From a virus: a stretch of DNA of 30,926 bases. The DNA lies in the IMG/VR virus record IMGVR_UViG_3300043411_000732, positions 1 to 30,926 of that record. One strand, 5' to 3'. Shown one piece after another: positions 21,401 to 30,502 of this stretch (position 1 is its first letter; each line of letters begins with the position of its first letter). Made by a program: the position numbers and the translations under genes. A model generated the notes under the pieces. It saw nothing but the letters and a program-made list of their open reading frames with translations. It made no database searches and was not told the DNA's origin.

Positions 21401-24085
21401 TTACTCTTCTTTAGTTTCTTTATCTTCCTTAGGTTCTTCTTCCTTCTCAGGCTTCTCTTCCTTTTCTTCTTTTTTGGTTTCTGGTTCTTCAGAGCCTAAC
21501 TCTTCTTCACCTTCATTACCAAAATCTTCAAAGTTATCGGAACCTTCGTTGGAGGATTCTTCTGATTCAGATTCAGAGGACTGTTCAGGAGGTTCTTCGG
21601 CACCTATGGTTTCTAGATTCTTATCCATCACTTGCTTATTACCTTGCATAGAACTAATAAGCTTAAAGGCAGATTTCATAAGGTTAGTAATATGAGCCTT
21701 AGAAATATCATATAGATCAATATTAGGTTTACCTTCATTATCTAAGGTTACTAGTTCAGCTAATTCAGGCATAAAGTTATTCTCGCTCATCCATCTACGA
21801 ATAAAGTAAGCTTTAACTATAGGCTTAATAGAATCCATATAACCAGAAATATTGCCTGTTAAGGATTCATTAGTAAGTTCTGTAGATATCCAATTATCTA
21901 ATACTTTATCTATAGCTTCATTATACTTATCGAAAGATGATAGTTGTGTATCTATAGTAGTTTCATCTGGTTTTGGTAAATCAACTTCCAGTGTGTCAAT
22001 AAATCTATTAAGAAGAACATCTATTAGAGCTTCTTGATTAGTCTTCTGTAGTTCTTTATCTTCATCAGTAAGATAGTTATTTAGTTTACCTATATCAGCC
22101 TTTATTAGCTCTCTTAGTTCTGCTTTAAACTCTTCATCAAACATAAGAAGTTTTCTGATGTAAGAAATAAGCATACTAGTGAATTGAGCTTGATATACTA
22201 ATACACGTTTGGATAGAAGTATATTATTAGATACTACTGTAGTAGCAAACTCTGAATTGAAACCATTATCTACTGTTTCTGGAGATAAACCTAGAGCCAT
22301 ATAAGTTTGTTTACGTAATTCATCTTCAAATTCAGACGGTGGAATAGTATGTTGTAGATTTTTAATATCAAAATCAAACTTAGTATTAGGTAATCCAGGA
22401 TGACCTTCGAAGCTAAATTCAATACCAGCTCTCTGTATCCAGTCTACTAAATCTGTAGGTGAATTAATACCTAATGGAAAATATTGTTGTCTTAGCTTAA
22501 GTACTTCCGCTATAGCAACTTCTACAGTTTTTTGTGGATCAGGATCATGTTCATCTAATGTAAGTCCGACATGTGTTATGTTAATTGAAGATTTAAGATG
22601 AGCCATTACTCTAGCGAACATGAGCATGGCTCGTATGCCACATATTATTCTTAGATTATCTAGTAATGACTTACCAACTCCATTATCATAGTAATCAAAA
22701 GCAAAATACATAATGAACTCTTCTGGTATATATATTATCTTAGTATAGCTATTAGATAGCGATCTAGCTAACATGATCTTATATATCTCTTCATTATTAG
22801 CTATAGTAACTTCTTCGTTATATAAGCCATTCTTAAGTCTTTGTTTAAGATTAGCTTCAACTAAAGCAGCATAGATTTGTACAACATTATCCATATGAGC
22901 ATTGTCTTTTAAATCACTACCTAGTAAGTTATCTTTAGACTTCTGTGTTAAATAACTAGTTAGATCTGATTGATTAGCTCCAGTACCAAATATGGATTGC
23001 ATTCTGTTAGCCATATTTAGTATACCAGTTACTGGATTACCATTTTCATCTAATACTATAAAATAACCTAGATGTTTTTCAGGCTCATTAGGTAAAGATA
23101 CTGGTATAACACTTTCACTTGGTAAATTAAGTACTAATGGTTTACCTACGGATTTTCTAGATAGATTGTCTTTATCTGGCAGTATCTTAACAGCTGTTAC
23201 ATTAGTGTTAACAGTTTTAAAGAGATAGTTATCTAGATCTACTGTCGGTTTAGCTTCAGTGGCTATATTAGTAGTATAGCGACTAGTTATAGCTTTAGAT
23301 CTAGTTTTACGTAGAGCTAATGGTAGTTTTAAGAATTGGAAGTTATCACTGATCTCTATCTTATCGTCTATTAATTTAGGCGATTGTGGATTAATATATA
23401 AACCTTTTTCAGTATAATCTTCTTTACTAATATTGGTTTTATATGACTCTAAGGATAATTTAGCTTTATCACTAAATGGACCTAATATACCTAATGAAGT
23501 TATATTTTTAGATTTACTATCAAGACCATTTAAGGATTCTGTAGATAGTGTAATCTTATTATTAATAACATCATCTATTAGCGATTCTGGTAGAATAGCT
23601 TTGATATAAGAGCCTTTTAAAAATAAGGTATTTTCTAGAATCTTAGGTAAAGTATCATTAAGCTTATAATTAGTGTTAAGATACTTTTTAACAGCTTCTA
23701 GAATCTGACTATTGACTTCAATAGGAAAAACTGTTTCATTAGTACGATAAATTAGTTCTACCTTCGTCATATCCTTTGGTGACAAAATTGAACTAACCAA
23801 TATTTGCATGGCTAGTTCTAGGTCAGGAAATAGACTAAGTATGTTTTTATTGTCAGCGTACCTATCAGCGATAATACCTGACATGGATGTTAGTTTATTG
23901 GTATTAAGAGTGTTAGTAATATTCTTAGTACTATATAAGCTTTGTAAAGATTGATTTTTAGGCATTATGAGCTTAGATATCATAGTAGCCATATTAGGAC
24001 TATTATTTATAAGTGTACTCGCTGCTATGGTTTTATTTTTATTTAAGCTAGCTGCCAATTTAGTAAGAAAATCACTTTTTTTCAT
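21401..24085 (-). CDS. Portal protein
   Basis: The 894-aa product has the look of large-phage portals. The N-terminus is Ser- and Lys-rich, then a LFPDLELAMQILVSSILSPKDM segment typical of portal wing regions, a long mixed core, and a helical clip/stem-like part (YMALGLSPETVDNGFNSE). The family forms a dodecameric ring at the capsid vertex through which the terminase pumps DNA and to which the tail attaches. The last 70 residues are an extreme acidic tail rich in Glu, Ser and Lys (SSESESEESSNEGSD and similar), probably disordered. The identification rests on this architecture and the company of terminase and tail genes. The start codon is 23 bp from that of the divergent 24109 gene. Confidence 0.75.
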   Translation of the reverse strand: MKKSDFLTKLAASLNKNKTIAASTLINNSPNMATMISKLIMPKNQSLQSLYSTKNITNTLNTNKLTSMSGIIADRYADNKNILSLFPDLELAMQILVSSILSPKDMTKVELIYRTNETVFPIEVNSQILEAVKKYLNTNYKLNDTLPKILENTLFLKGSYIKAILPESLIDDVINNKITLSTESLNGLDSKSKNITSLGILGPFSDKAKLSLESYKTNISKEDYTEKGLYINPQSPKLIDDKIEISDNFQFLKLPLALRKTRSKAITSRYTTNIATEAKPTVDLDNYLFKTVNTNVTAVKILPDKDNLSRKSVGKPLVLNLPSESVIPVSLPNEPEKHLGYFIVLDENGNPVTGILNMANRMQSIFGTGANQSDLTSYLTQKSKDNLLGSDLKDNAHMDNVVQIYAALVEANLKQRLKNGLYNEEVTIANNEEIYKIMLARSLSNSYTKIIYIPEEFIMYFAFDYYDNGVGKSLLDNLRIICGIRAMLMFARVMAHLKSSINITHVGLTLDEHDPDPQKTVEVAIAEVLKLRQQYFPLGINSPTDLVDWIQRAGIEFSFEGHPGLPNTKFDFDIKNLQHTIPPSEFEDELRKQTYMALGLSPETVDNGFNSEFATTVVSNNILLSKRVLVYQAQFTSMLISYIRKLLMFDEEFKAELRELIKADIGKLNNYLTDEDKELQKTNQEALIDVLLNRFIDTLEVDLPKPDETTIDTQLSSFDKYNEAIDKVLDNWISTELTNESLTGNISGYMDSIKPIVKAYFIRRWMSENNFMPELAELVTLDNEGKPNIDLYDISKAHITNLMKSAFKLISSMQGNKQVMDKNLETIGAEEPPEQSSESESEESSNEGSDNFEDFGNEGEEELGSEEPETKKEEKEEKPEKEEEPKEDKETKEE

Positions 24086-24108
24086 GACTGATACACCTAG
24101 GGTTCGTT

Positions 24109-26253
24109 ATGGATATTGCACAAAATTATATCAAGCAAAATTTACGCTTGATCCAAACAATGGTTATAAAGTCTAGTATTCATGCAACACTGTTAAATGC
24201 AGAAATTAAGCTTAAATATCCATATGAAACTATACTTGAAAATAATCCAGAGACATGGAGATATTATCTCCACATATCTGGCAACTATCACCCATTAGAT
24301 CGGCAAATTCATGTTACATCATTTGATACACAACAAGATATAGTTTTTAACAGCTTTAATCTATTAACTCATAAGCAAACTAGGAAAAACTATTTAATAG
24401 GAACAAAGAACTACTATATTCTAATAAAGAAGTATCCAGAGCTAGAGTTATTTATTAAAGGTGCTTTATATCCTGTAGATATAAATGATGCCATAGCAGC
24501 TAATGATAATCAAATATTATACTATGATCAAAAACTAGTAGAACCACAAGAGATATCTTTAATTAATAAATTACAACAATATCTAGATACCTATACAGCC
24601 AGATGGAACGTTAGTTCTTTCATAAGCAGTGATGATTTATATCCAGCTGCACAATATGCAATAATGACTCTTAATCTATATCAGAAACTCATAAATATCA
24701 GATTTGCTAACTGTCATACTGCCGAAGCACATAGCTTTCATATAAAGAATTATTTAGCTAGCCATTATGGTCTAGATGTATATATGCCTTATATGTCATT
24801 AGAACAACAATTATTCTTATATAGGAATATACGGTATATAGAACGTAATGCTGGTAAAGTAGAAACCTTTAAAACTCTAGTACATGAAATACTAGAAAAT
24901 AGGGATATTACTCCTTTATATGAACTATCAGTTAAACAGAAACATGAGCTGGATAGTGACTATAGACCAAAGATACATGTAAGAAAGAAAGCTATAACAA
25001 AGATTATTAATGCACCTGAAAAGGATTACTTTGATATAGTTACCTTTGAAAACTATCAACGGCCATTAGCTACTTTAAATGATTGGTATCTAGATAACTT
25101 TAACTTAGATGTTAGACATAAACTAGCTAGTGATAATACTAATACTATTAAAACTAAGTATCTACTGTCTGATATAGTAGATTATTCAGATATGTTACCA
25201 TATACTTTCCAAGAAGCCTTACTTAAACATTGGGTTAGTATGGCTACTAATGGTAGTTATAATACTTATGTTGCTTATTATAACCTAATCACTAATACTA
25301 CAGAATATCTACATGTAAATGATGCTTTTATATATATGCTCTATCTTACTAAGAGTTATTATCGTCAAGATAATGTAACTATGCCTACCTTTATTAATAG
25401 TAAGCAACTTAAGTTTACTAAACCTACAGTAAATGATACATTAGCCTTATTACCTGCTAATAAGCGAGAAGAATTTAGAGCTTTAGCTACTGACATTATA
25501 GCTAGAATGCCTACTATTACTTATATAATTAATACTGAAGATTTTAGTACTTTATGTATGGATATCCATAATTATGCTGTATGGCAATGGGAACTACAAA
25601 CCAGTATTCATGATTTATATAATAGAGCATATGTAAAGAATATGTGCGATTATATGTTCATGGATGTCAATATAGTTCTAGATACCCCAGTTACTACATT
25701 TACTGAATTCTTAACTATAAAAGGCTTAGCTCCATATGAGCATAGTAAAGAATCAAGAGCATTAGCTACTATAGTGAATCTATTTGAAGCAGCTACAGGA
25801 TATAATAGTGATAAATACAATATCCTTAAAAATATACAAGAAGTTCTTATACTAACAATGAAACTTCTAAGTAGTTACTCCATAGATTTTATTAAACAGA
25901 TTAATACCTCTAAAATTAATTTAGCTCCAGCTTCTGTTATAACTGTAGGTGCTCCTAACGGATCTATAGACATATATACTTATATTAATGACATCATAGA
26001 TATAGAAAAATCTGGAACTAGTTGTAAGTATATTACAGATTATGATTTAGGTATAGTAGATATTTATGATACTCCTGGAAAGTGCCAATCCTCAAGTAAC
26101 ATAGATCTAATAGAATTAACTTTTGAAGATACTAAGTTCTGTACTAGTAGTGATCATAGTTTATGTATTGAATTTTCATCTGATGATCCTTATGATGTAT
26201 TTTTAGTTAATCTATCAGAAGAAGACATAGCAAATATTCCTAATGTTGTTTAA
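24109..26253 (+). CDS. Large virion-associated protein, 714 aa
   Basis: The start ATG is preceded by TAGGG; an in-frame ATG 51 bp downstream (24160) lacks a binding site. The product is largely helical in its first two thirds, with many Tyr, Asn and Leu and no known motif, and a strand-rich, acidic C-terminal domain (FEDTKFCTSSDHSLCIEF, SDDPYDVFLVNLSEED). Size, composition and position between the portal and smaller tail genes suggest a baseplate or tail protein. It is 15 bp from the next gene. Confidence 0.65.
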   Translation: MDIAQNYIKQNLRLIQTMVIKSSIHATLLNAEIKLKYPYETILENNPETWRYYLHISGNYHPLDRQIHVTSFDTQQDIVFNSFNLLTHKQTRKNYLIGTKNYYILIKKYPELELFIKGALYPVDINDAIAANDNQILYYDQKLVEPQEISLINKLQQYLDTYTARWNVSSFISSDDLYPAAQYAIMTLNLYQKLINIRFANCHTAEAHSFHIKNYLASHYGLDVYMPYMSLEQQLFLYRNIRYIERNAGKVETFKTLVHEILENRDITPLYELSVKQKHELDSDYRPKIHVRKKAITKIINAPEKDYFDIVTFENYQRPLATLNDWYLDNFNLDVRHKLASDNTNTIKTKYLLSDIVDYSDMLPYTFQEALLKHWVSMATNGSYNTYVAYYNLITNTTEYLHVNDAFIYMLYLTKSYYRQDNVTMPTFINSKQLKFTKPTVNDTLALLPANKREEFRALATDIIARMPTITYIINTEDFSTLCMDIHNYAVWQWELQTSIHDLYNRAYVKNMCDYMFMDVNIVLDTPVTTFTEFLTIKGLAPYEHSKESRALATIVNLFEAATGYNSDKYNILKNIQEVLILTMKLLSSYSIDFIKQINTSKINLAPASVITVGAPNGSIDIYTYINDIIDIEKSGTSCKYITDYDLGIVDIYDTPGKCQSSSNIDLIELTFEDTKFCTSSDHSLCIEFSSDDPYDVFLVNLSEEDIANIPNVV

Positions 26254-26268
26254 GAAAGGTAAAGTTAG

Positions 26269-27105
26269 ATGGATAATAATGTTAGAACAGTATATGGTGC
26301 TTATTTACAAACATGTAGTCTATTAGGACTAGATGTTGAGATTAAGCCTAATAGTACTTTAAATCAGAAGTTTAATCTATATCCAAATGAGGAATTTAAT
26401 AATGGACAATTTCCTACTGTTAAGTATGTTACTATAGGCAATGGTGGCCATACTGCCAGTATAGGTGTGGATGGTATTCCATTAGTAAATCCAGTGCCAC
26501 ATTCACCTAGACATGGTGCTTTATATAACCATTTACCATTTATTATTCGTGAAGTAACTAATGATTTAACACCTACTGAGCGTCTTAAGTATCGTTTACG
26601 GGTACCTGCTACTATAGATAATGTTAATTATATACTGTATTATGCTAAAGTACTAGATCTATCTACAGTTGAACCAAAGATGGAGTTACGTAATATTAGT
26701 AATAATATCATTACTACAACTGATTTCGATCCTAGCTTAACTGATCTTAATCCAGTTAAACCTCCTATGCCGCCTAATAATATATTTAATGCTACTGGTA
26801 ATTATCTATCTACTACAGCTAAGGTTAAATTTACATTAGATGCTAGTGAATTAACTGAACTCATTAATGCTGTTAATATTATCTATGGTAATGATAATTA
26901 TGCCTTTATTAGTGAAATTGGTCTATGCACAGGAGTAGATAGAAATCTAACAACTAATATTGGTGGCCCTAATATAGTGTATACTGAATCAGTAGGTACA
27001 CAGGTTATTAATTTTGTTAATACTGCTATACCATGTTTTGCTCTTAATACAGCTGTTGAGCATACATTGGATATCGGTGATAGTATTGCATTATTGTTCA
27101 CTTAA
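26269..27105 (+). CDS. Virion structural protein, baseplate-like, 278 aa
   Basis: The N-terminal half contains YVTIGNGGHTASIGVDGIP followed by NPVPHSPRHGALYNHLPF, a conserved block that I associate with baseplate or structural proteins of large myoviruses (from memory, not a search). The C-terminal half is beta-rich and ends with a short hydrophobic strand (SIALLFT). AAAGG precedes the ATG. It is co-transcribed with the 714-aa gene and closed by a hairpin. Confidence 0.7.
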   Translation: MDNNVRTVYGAYLQTCSLLGLDVEIKPNSTLNQKFNLYPNEEFNNGQFPTVKYVTIGNGGHTASIGVDGIPLVNPVPHSPRHGALYNHLPFIIREVTNDLTPTERLKYRLRVPATIDNVNYILYYAKVLDLSTVEPKMELRNISNNIITTTDFDPSLTDLNPVKPPMPPNNIFNATGNYLSTTAKVKFTLDASELTELINAVNIIYGNDNYAFISEIGLCTGVDRNLTTNIGGPNIVYTESVGTQVINFVNTAIPCFALNTAVEHTLDIGDSIALLFT

Positions 27106-27117
27106 GAAACCAAATAG

Positions 27118-27147
27118 ACTACTTCTGGGATAATACCCAGAAGTAGT
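27118..27147 (+). terminator. Terminator after the 26269 gene
   Basis: ACTACTTCTGGG (27118-27129) pairs with CCCAGAAGTAGT (27136-27147), followed by CCTTTT. Confidence 0.8.
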
Positions 27148-27186
27148 TCCTTTTAAATTAAATATTTAGAAATCAAGGAGATTGAT

Positions 27187-27327
27187 ATGCGTGCTCTAGT
27201 AGGACTCATTGTAACGCCATTAATTTTTGGAATTAAGCTAATAGTCGGCTTAGTAACTGGCGCCGCTATCGTTGCTACAGCTATTCTATTAGGTATCGTA
27301 GCGATCTTTAGTCCATCTAAAAAATAA
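27187..27327 (+). CDS. Small hydrophobic membrane protein, 46 aa
   Basis: AAGGAGATTGAT precedes the ATG, and a strong terminator follows 7 bp after the stop, so this short gene is a self-contained unit. The product is MRALVGLIVTPLIFGIKLIV and onward to SPSKK: two hydrophobic stretches (about 4-20 and 22-41) broken by a lysine and glycines, with a short basic tail. It should insert in the membrane. A holin-like or host-membrane-modifying role is possible, but no family is recognised and no endolysin is next to it. Confidence 0.65.
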   Translation: MRALVGLIVTPLIFGIKLIVGLVTGAAIVATAILLGIVAIFSPSKK

Positions 27328-27334
27328 TACATAT

Positions 27335-27378
27335 GCACACACTTACCTTTATTGGTAAGTGTGTGCAGTGTTTTTTTT
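27335..27378 (+). terminator. Strong terminator after the membrane protein gene
   Basis: GCACACACTTACC (27335-27347) pairs perfectly with 27354-27366, with eight T at 27371-27378. Confidence 0.9.
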
Positions 27379-27424
27379 GGTATCTAAGGGATTAATGCTT
27401 TGGTTAACTTATTTGGGGATAACT

Positions 27425-28831
27425 ATGGCTGGTTATGATGATTTTACTAAACTACCTATATTTAGGGATATAAAGAAAACTCTAGATAAAGGTAAGGAAC
27501 CAGTTACATTTAGGTATAATGGAACTATACATACTAAACAAAAAGATATTAAGGTTATTAAGATTATATCTATAGATACCATACGTAACTATATTAACAA
27601 TATAGCTGATGAGATACATATTATAATATATTTAGATACTAAACAATATTTACGAGATATATATCCATATGCCGCTAATCTAGAATTTACTTTTGAAATA
27701 TTAGAACTATCTATAACCGAGTATTCTGATGAGAAGGTTTTAAATAGGTATAGAGAACGATTTAAAGCTGTAGTTAAGGATAAAGAGAATGTTAATGCAA
27801 TAGATACTAAGGCTGATAAGCATAGTGATCTCGAATTAGGCTTAATTGGTCCTATAGAGGTTAGATTACAGCTTATCAATAGAATCATAGAACCTTTACG
27901 CATTAAACAAACTAATGGAGTTTTTACTAAGGTTACTCCTAAAGATTTTCTAAATGGTTTATTATATTCTGAAAGTAATCAAATTACTGTTGAAGGCAAA
28001 CCAATTTTACAAGGCATTGATATAGCTGACCCTGTTAGTAATACAGAAGTTCAACACAATATAGTTATACCTAGTGGCACTAGTTTGATAGATATACCTG
28101 ATTTAGCACAAAATCAGTTTTGTGGAGTATATTCAGGTGCTTTAGGTAGTTATGTGCAGTTCTATGATAATAAGTATATTTGGTTTATATATCCATTGTA
28201 TGATTATACTAGATTTGATAGTACTAAAGGTAAGAAAGTTATTTTTTATGTTGGAGATAAAGCTACTATACGTGGTAGTGAAAAAACTTATAGAATAGAA
28301 GGTAATACTATTTATATAGTAATAACTGGTAATACTCAATATTATAATGATTTAGAAAGTGGATATATGGATAGTGGCGCTGGTATCAAAGCGCCACATG
28401 CTAAAGCTTTTATGAAGAAGCCAGTAATACTAACTAAAGATGGAGTAGTAGGTAAGAGAAATAGATTAAACCATGAAGCTGTAGTTAAAGATAGGTCAGA
28501 TGGTTTAAATTTCACACCTAGAGTTAAGGATGGTGTTACTGCTAATCCATTTAAAGTTTATTCTGAAATAGCTAGTAAATCAGTAGCTCAAATTACTTTA
28601 GAATGGAATCATGCTAAATATGACTTAATATATCCAGGTATGCCTTGTAGGTATACTTTCACTAATAATGGTAAATTAACTACATTAACCGGAACTATTC
28701 TACAAACCCATACTCTTATATCATTAAAAGGTAATGCTTCTACTTCTAATCTATATACTATCAACACAATGATAAATATAGCTGTAGATAAAACAACTAC
28801 CATATTAGCAGATACCGAAACTAAGAAATAG
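27425..28831 (+). CDS. Probable baseplate hub-type structural protein, 468 aa
   Basis: I place the start at the ATG at 27425, with GGGGATAACT before it; the longer frame begins inside the upstream terminator and is not credible. The product is beta-rich. Its last 80 residues (ITLEWNHAKYDLIYPGMPC and the TGTILQTHTLISL stretch) have the feel of the barrel region of hub proteins that sit on the tube tip (gp27- or gpD-like), with a central region of long helices (LINRIIEPLRIKQ). That assignment is suggestive only. It is followed 30 bp later by a 122-aa gene. Confidence 0.65.
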   Translation: MAGYDDFTKLPIFRDIKKTLDKGKEPVTFRYNGTIHTKQKDIKVIKIISIDTIRNYINNIADEIHIIIYLDTKQYLRDIYPYAANLEFTFEILELSITEYSDEKVLNRYRERFKAVVKDKENVNAIDTKADKHSDLELGLIGPIEVRLQLINRIIEPLRIKQTNGVFTKVTPKDFLNGLLYSESNQITVEGKPILQGIDIADPVSNTEVQHNIVIPSGTSLIDIPDLAQNQFCGVYSGALGSYVQFYDNKYIWFIYPLYDYTRFDSTKGKKVIFYVGDKATIRGSEKTYRIEGNTIYIVITGNTQYYNDLESGYMDSGAGIKAPHAKAFMKKPVILTKDGVVGKRNRLNHEAVVKDRSDGLNFTPRVKDGVTANPFKVYSEIASKSVAQITLEWNHAKYDLIYPGMPCRYTFTNNGKLTTLTGTILQTHTLISLKGNASTSNLYTINTMINIAVDKTTTILADTETKK

Positions 28832-28861
28832 TTTGGATATTTAAAACAAGGGTGATTTAAG

Positions 28862-29230
28862 ATGTTAACAACTTTAAAAAATACAGCTATTAAGGTACTT
28901 AGTTATTTCAAACCTGTGAATTTAGGATTACATAGCAGTTTAGATAGTGGCTTAGACGATCCTATAGCTACAGATCAAATGTTAGATTTTATTCATAATG
29001 AGGTAGAAGCAGTTCTTAAAGAGAAAACTTCTACTAAGTTTACTACTATTAAACTAGATGAAGAAATATTAGCGACACTTAATCCTAGATTAGGTACATT
29101 TACTGTAGAAAGTATTTCAGTGGCTAATAAAGCTAATAGCAGTATAGTTAAACTTAAACAAGTAGCTACTGGTAAGACTGTTAGAATCAGCTTACAAACC
29201 TTTAGGCTTTTCTTCACTAGTAAAAAATAG
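28862..29230 (+). CDS. Unknown 122-aa protein
   Basis: AAGGGTGATTTAAG precedes the ATG. The N-terminus is amphipathic and slightly hydrophobic (MLTTLKNTAIKVLSYFKPV), followed by a helical acidic part and then strands ending LQTFRLFFTSKK. No family is recognised. It is the last gene of the plus-strand unit and is followed by a structured 3' region (29243 onward). Confidence 0.6.
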   Translation: MLTTLKNTAIKVLSYFKPVNLGLHSSLDSGLDDPIATDQMLDFIHNEVEAVLKEKTSTKFTTIKLDEEILATLNPRLGTFTVESISVANKANSSIVKLKQVATGKTVRISLQTFRLFFTSKK

Positions 29231-29242
29231 TTTAAATGGTTT

Positions 29243-29352
29243 GGAGTGTGACTGTCTCCTTGCGCTCCCAGGTAGATTGTTGTCGTCTACCGATTCTCCT
29301 TGGATGTGGTGCTTAAACCCTCTGGCTCCTATTGGAGCCAGAGGGTCTTTTT
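29243..29352 (+). ncRNA. Possible small RNA or 3'UTR with anti-Shine-Dalgarno loops
   Basis: This stretch of about 110 nt folds into three hairpins. The first is GGAGTG/CGCTCC (29243-29248 with 29263-29268), whose loop holds CTCCTT. The second is GGTAGA/TCTACC (29271-29276 with 29286-29291). A single-stranded linker holds a second CTCCTT (29296-29301). The third is a 13-bp terminator. CTCCTT is complementary to AAGGAG, the binding site used by many genes in the window. The RNA could be made by processing of the 28862 transcript; no separate promoter is seen. Confidence 0.45.
29317..29352. terminator. Strong bidirectional terminator
   Basis: ACCCTCTGGCTCC (29317-29329) pairs with 29334-29346 across TATT, followed by C and six T. 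It separates the plus-strand unit from the converging 29352 gene. Confidence 0.9.
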
Positions 29353-29768
29353 TACCAATCATTTCCATCTAGCACCATAGTTATAGCAACTGGTGTATTA
29401 GTAGGATCTATATGCCCAGATCCATCATAGTTTATTAATGGTGATATAGCATTATTATCAGTAATAATAGAACGATCTATAGTGCCTTTAGTTATATACA
29501 CATAATCAACATTTGGATCATTGTCATCTAATTCACTTAATCTAAACTTAGGTAGATTAAGACCAGGGCCAATGTTAAAGTACATGCGTAATCTAACTAC
29601 TACATTATTGTTATTTAAGAAAGTAGTTAGAGCCTCAAAACCATATTGAAAAGCTGTTTGAGCAGGTATAGGATGTATTAAGAAGTCTTCAGGGTTTAAT
29701 TCAGCAGTATATTCATCATTAAACTTTTCAATCATTAAGTTCAATATACGGCGTTCAGTCATAGCCAT
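29352..29768 (-). CDS. Small virion-related protein, 138 aa
   Basis: AAGGAG lies 8 bp before the ATG on the minus strand. The product starts with a helical stretch (ERRILNLMIEKFNDEY), contains VVVRLRMYFNIGPGLNLPKF and a C-terminal strand pair ending MVLDGNDW. The DGNDW ending resembles the NSDQW ending of the 29832 product, its upstream neighbour on the same strand. Function unknown; a tail or head appendage role fits the context. Confidence 0.6.
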   Translation of the reverse strand: MAMTERRILNLMIEKFNDEYTAELNPEDFLIHPIPAQTAFQYGFEALTTFLNNNNVVVRLRMYFNIGPGLNLPKFRLSELDDNDPNVDYVYITKGTIDRSIITDNNAISPLINYDGSGHIDPTNTPVAITMVLDGNDW

Positions 29769-29788
29769 AATTAAATCTCCTTAAAGAA

Positions 29789-29818
29789 AACACCAGAGGG
29801 CACATGCCCTCTGGTGTT
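29789..29818. terminator. Hairpin between 29832 and 29352 genes
   Basis: AACACCAGAGGGC (29789-29801) pairs perfectly with 29806-29818 across ACAT. Minus-strand transcription from 29832 would meet it before the 29352 gene. Confidence 0.8.
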
Positions 29819-29831
29819 CAGTGGGTTTAGA

Positions 29832-30395
29832 TTACCACTGATCCGAATTGAGGTAAACCTGGAGGTTATTACCATCGTAGGTCGGATTGCCATTGCCATC
29901 CTGACCCCACTTAGCAAGAGTGGTTGAGTTGGCGTGGTCATGACGCTTACCAACAGCATCGTCAATTTCTGAAACCAATGAAGTTGGTCCATTTTGAATA
30001 TTAGTCCACTGTAGAACAACATCCATTGATTCGAACTCAGCAATCTTAACCCAAGTTGAACCAGTAGTGTTGTAAATGTAGGTAGCACCACCAGCAGTAA
30101 CGGTGTTATCAGCAGTAGCATCTAGAACATAAGCAATGGTGATAACAGCTGGGTTCAGCGCATTGCGCGCAGTGATGTCAGCGACAATCGTGCTGGAGCT
30201 GCTAGCAGCAACAGCAGTATTGATCATCGTATTGATGTCAGACTTGCTGATGATACGACGCACTGAGTTACCATCATTAGAAGCAACATATAGATCAAGT
30301 AGATTAGCATCGGCGCTCTTAACGAGGTAAAGAGCTGATGCTTCGTAAGTACCCGGTAGGGTATTAAGTTTATTAACCTTCATTTGAGTAGCCAT
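29832..30395 (-). CDS. Virion structural / fibre-like protein, 187 aa
   Basis: The product has a compact N-terminal domain (MKVNKLNTLPGTYEASALYL with DLYVASNDGN), a central strand-rich part with ADNTVTAGGATYIYNTTGST, and a C-terminal part with RHDHANSTTLAKWG. Short HDH motifs of that kind occur in phage fibres and whiskers. Codon use has more G and C than the baseplate genes, similar to the sheath, suggesting a well-expressed virion protein. The start follows AAAAAGGATGGCAAA. Confidence 0.7.
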   Translation of the reverse strand: MATQMKVNKLNTLPGTYEASALYLVKSADANLLDLYVASNDGNSVRRIISKSDINTMINTAVAASSSSTIVADITARNALNPAVITIAYVLDATADNTVTAGGATYIYNTTGSTWVKIAEFESMDVVLQWTNIQNGPTSLVSEIDDAVGKRHDHANSTTLAKWGQDGNGNPTYDGNNLQVYLNSDQW

Positions 30396-30445
30396 TTTGC
30401 CATCCTTTTTAGTTTATAGACACTGTTGGGTTACCCCATATGATA

Positions 30446-30493
30446 ACCATAACGCCTCATATGCCCTTTAGTGGGCATATGAGGCGTTATGGT
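30446..30493. terminator. Very long terminator hairpin
   Basis: A perfect 21-bp stem (30446-30466 with 30473-30493) with loop TTTAGT; the longest in the window. It lies between the 30503 gene and the 29832 gene, both on the minus strand. Confidence 0.85.
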
Positions 30494-30502
30494 AAAAGAT
30501 AC

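Noticed and set aside
21396-21695. Plus-strand Ser-rich frame opposite the portal tail
   Set aside because: It is the antisense shadow of the Glu/Ser-rich portal tail; GAA/GAG/TCT codons read backward as Ser and Leu codons.
26631-26646. TATATACTGTATT within the 26269 gene as a promoter
   Set aside because: It is inside a well-supported coding region and has no upstream box; AT-rich codons produce such matches by chance.
27359-27424. Extended N-terminus of the hub-like gene
   Set aside because: That start lies inside the terminator stem and would need translation through the T-run; the ATG at 27425 has its own binding site.
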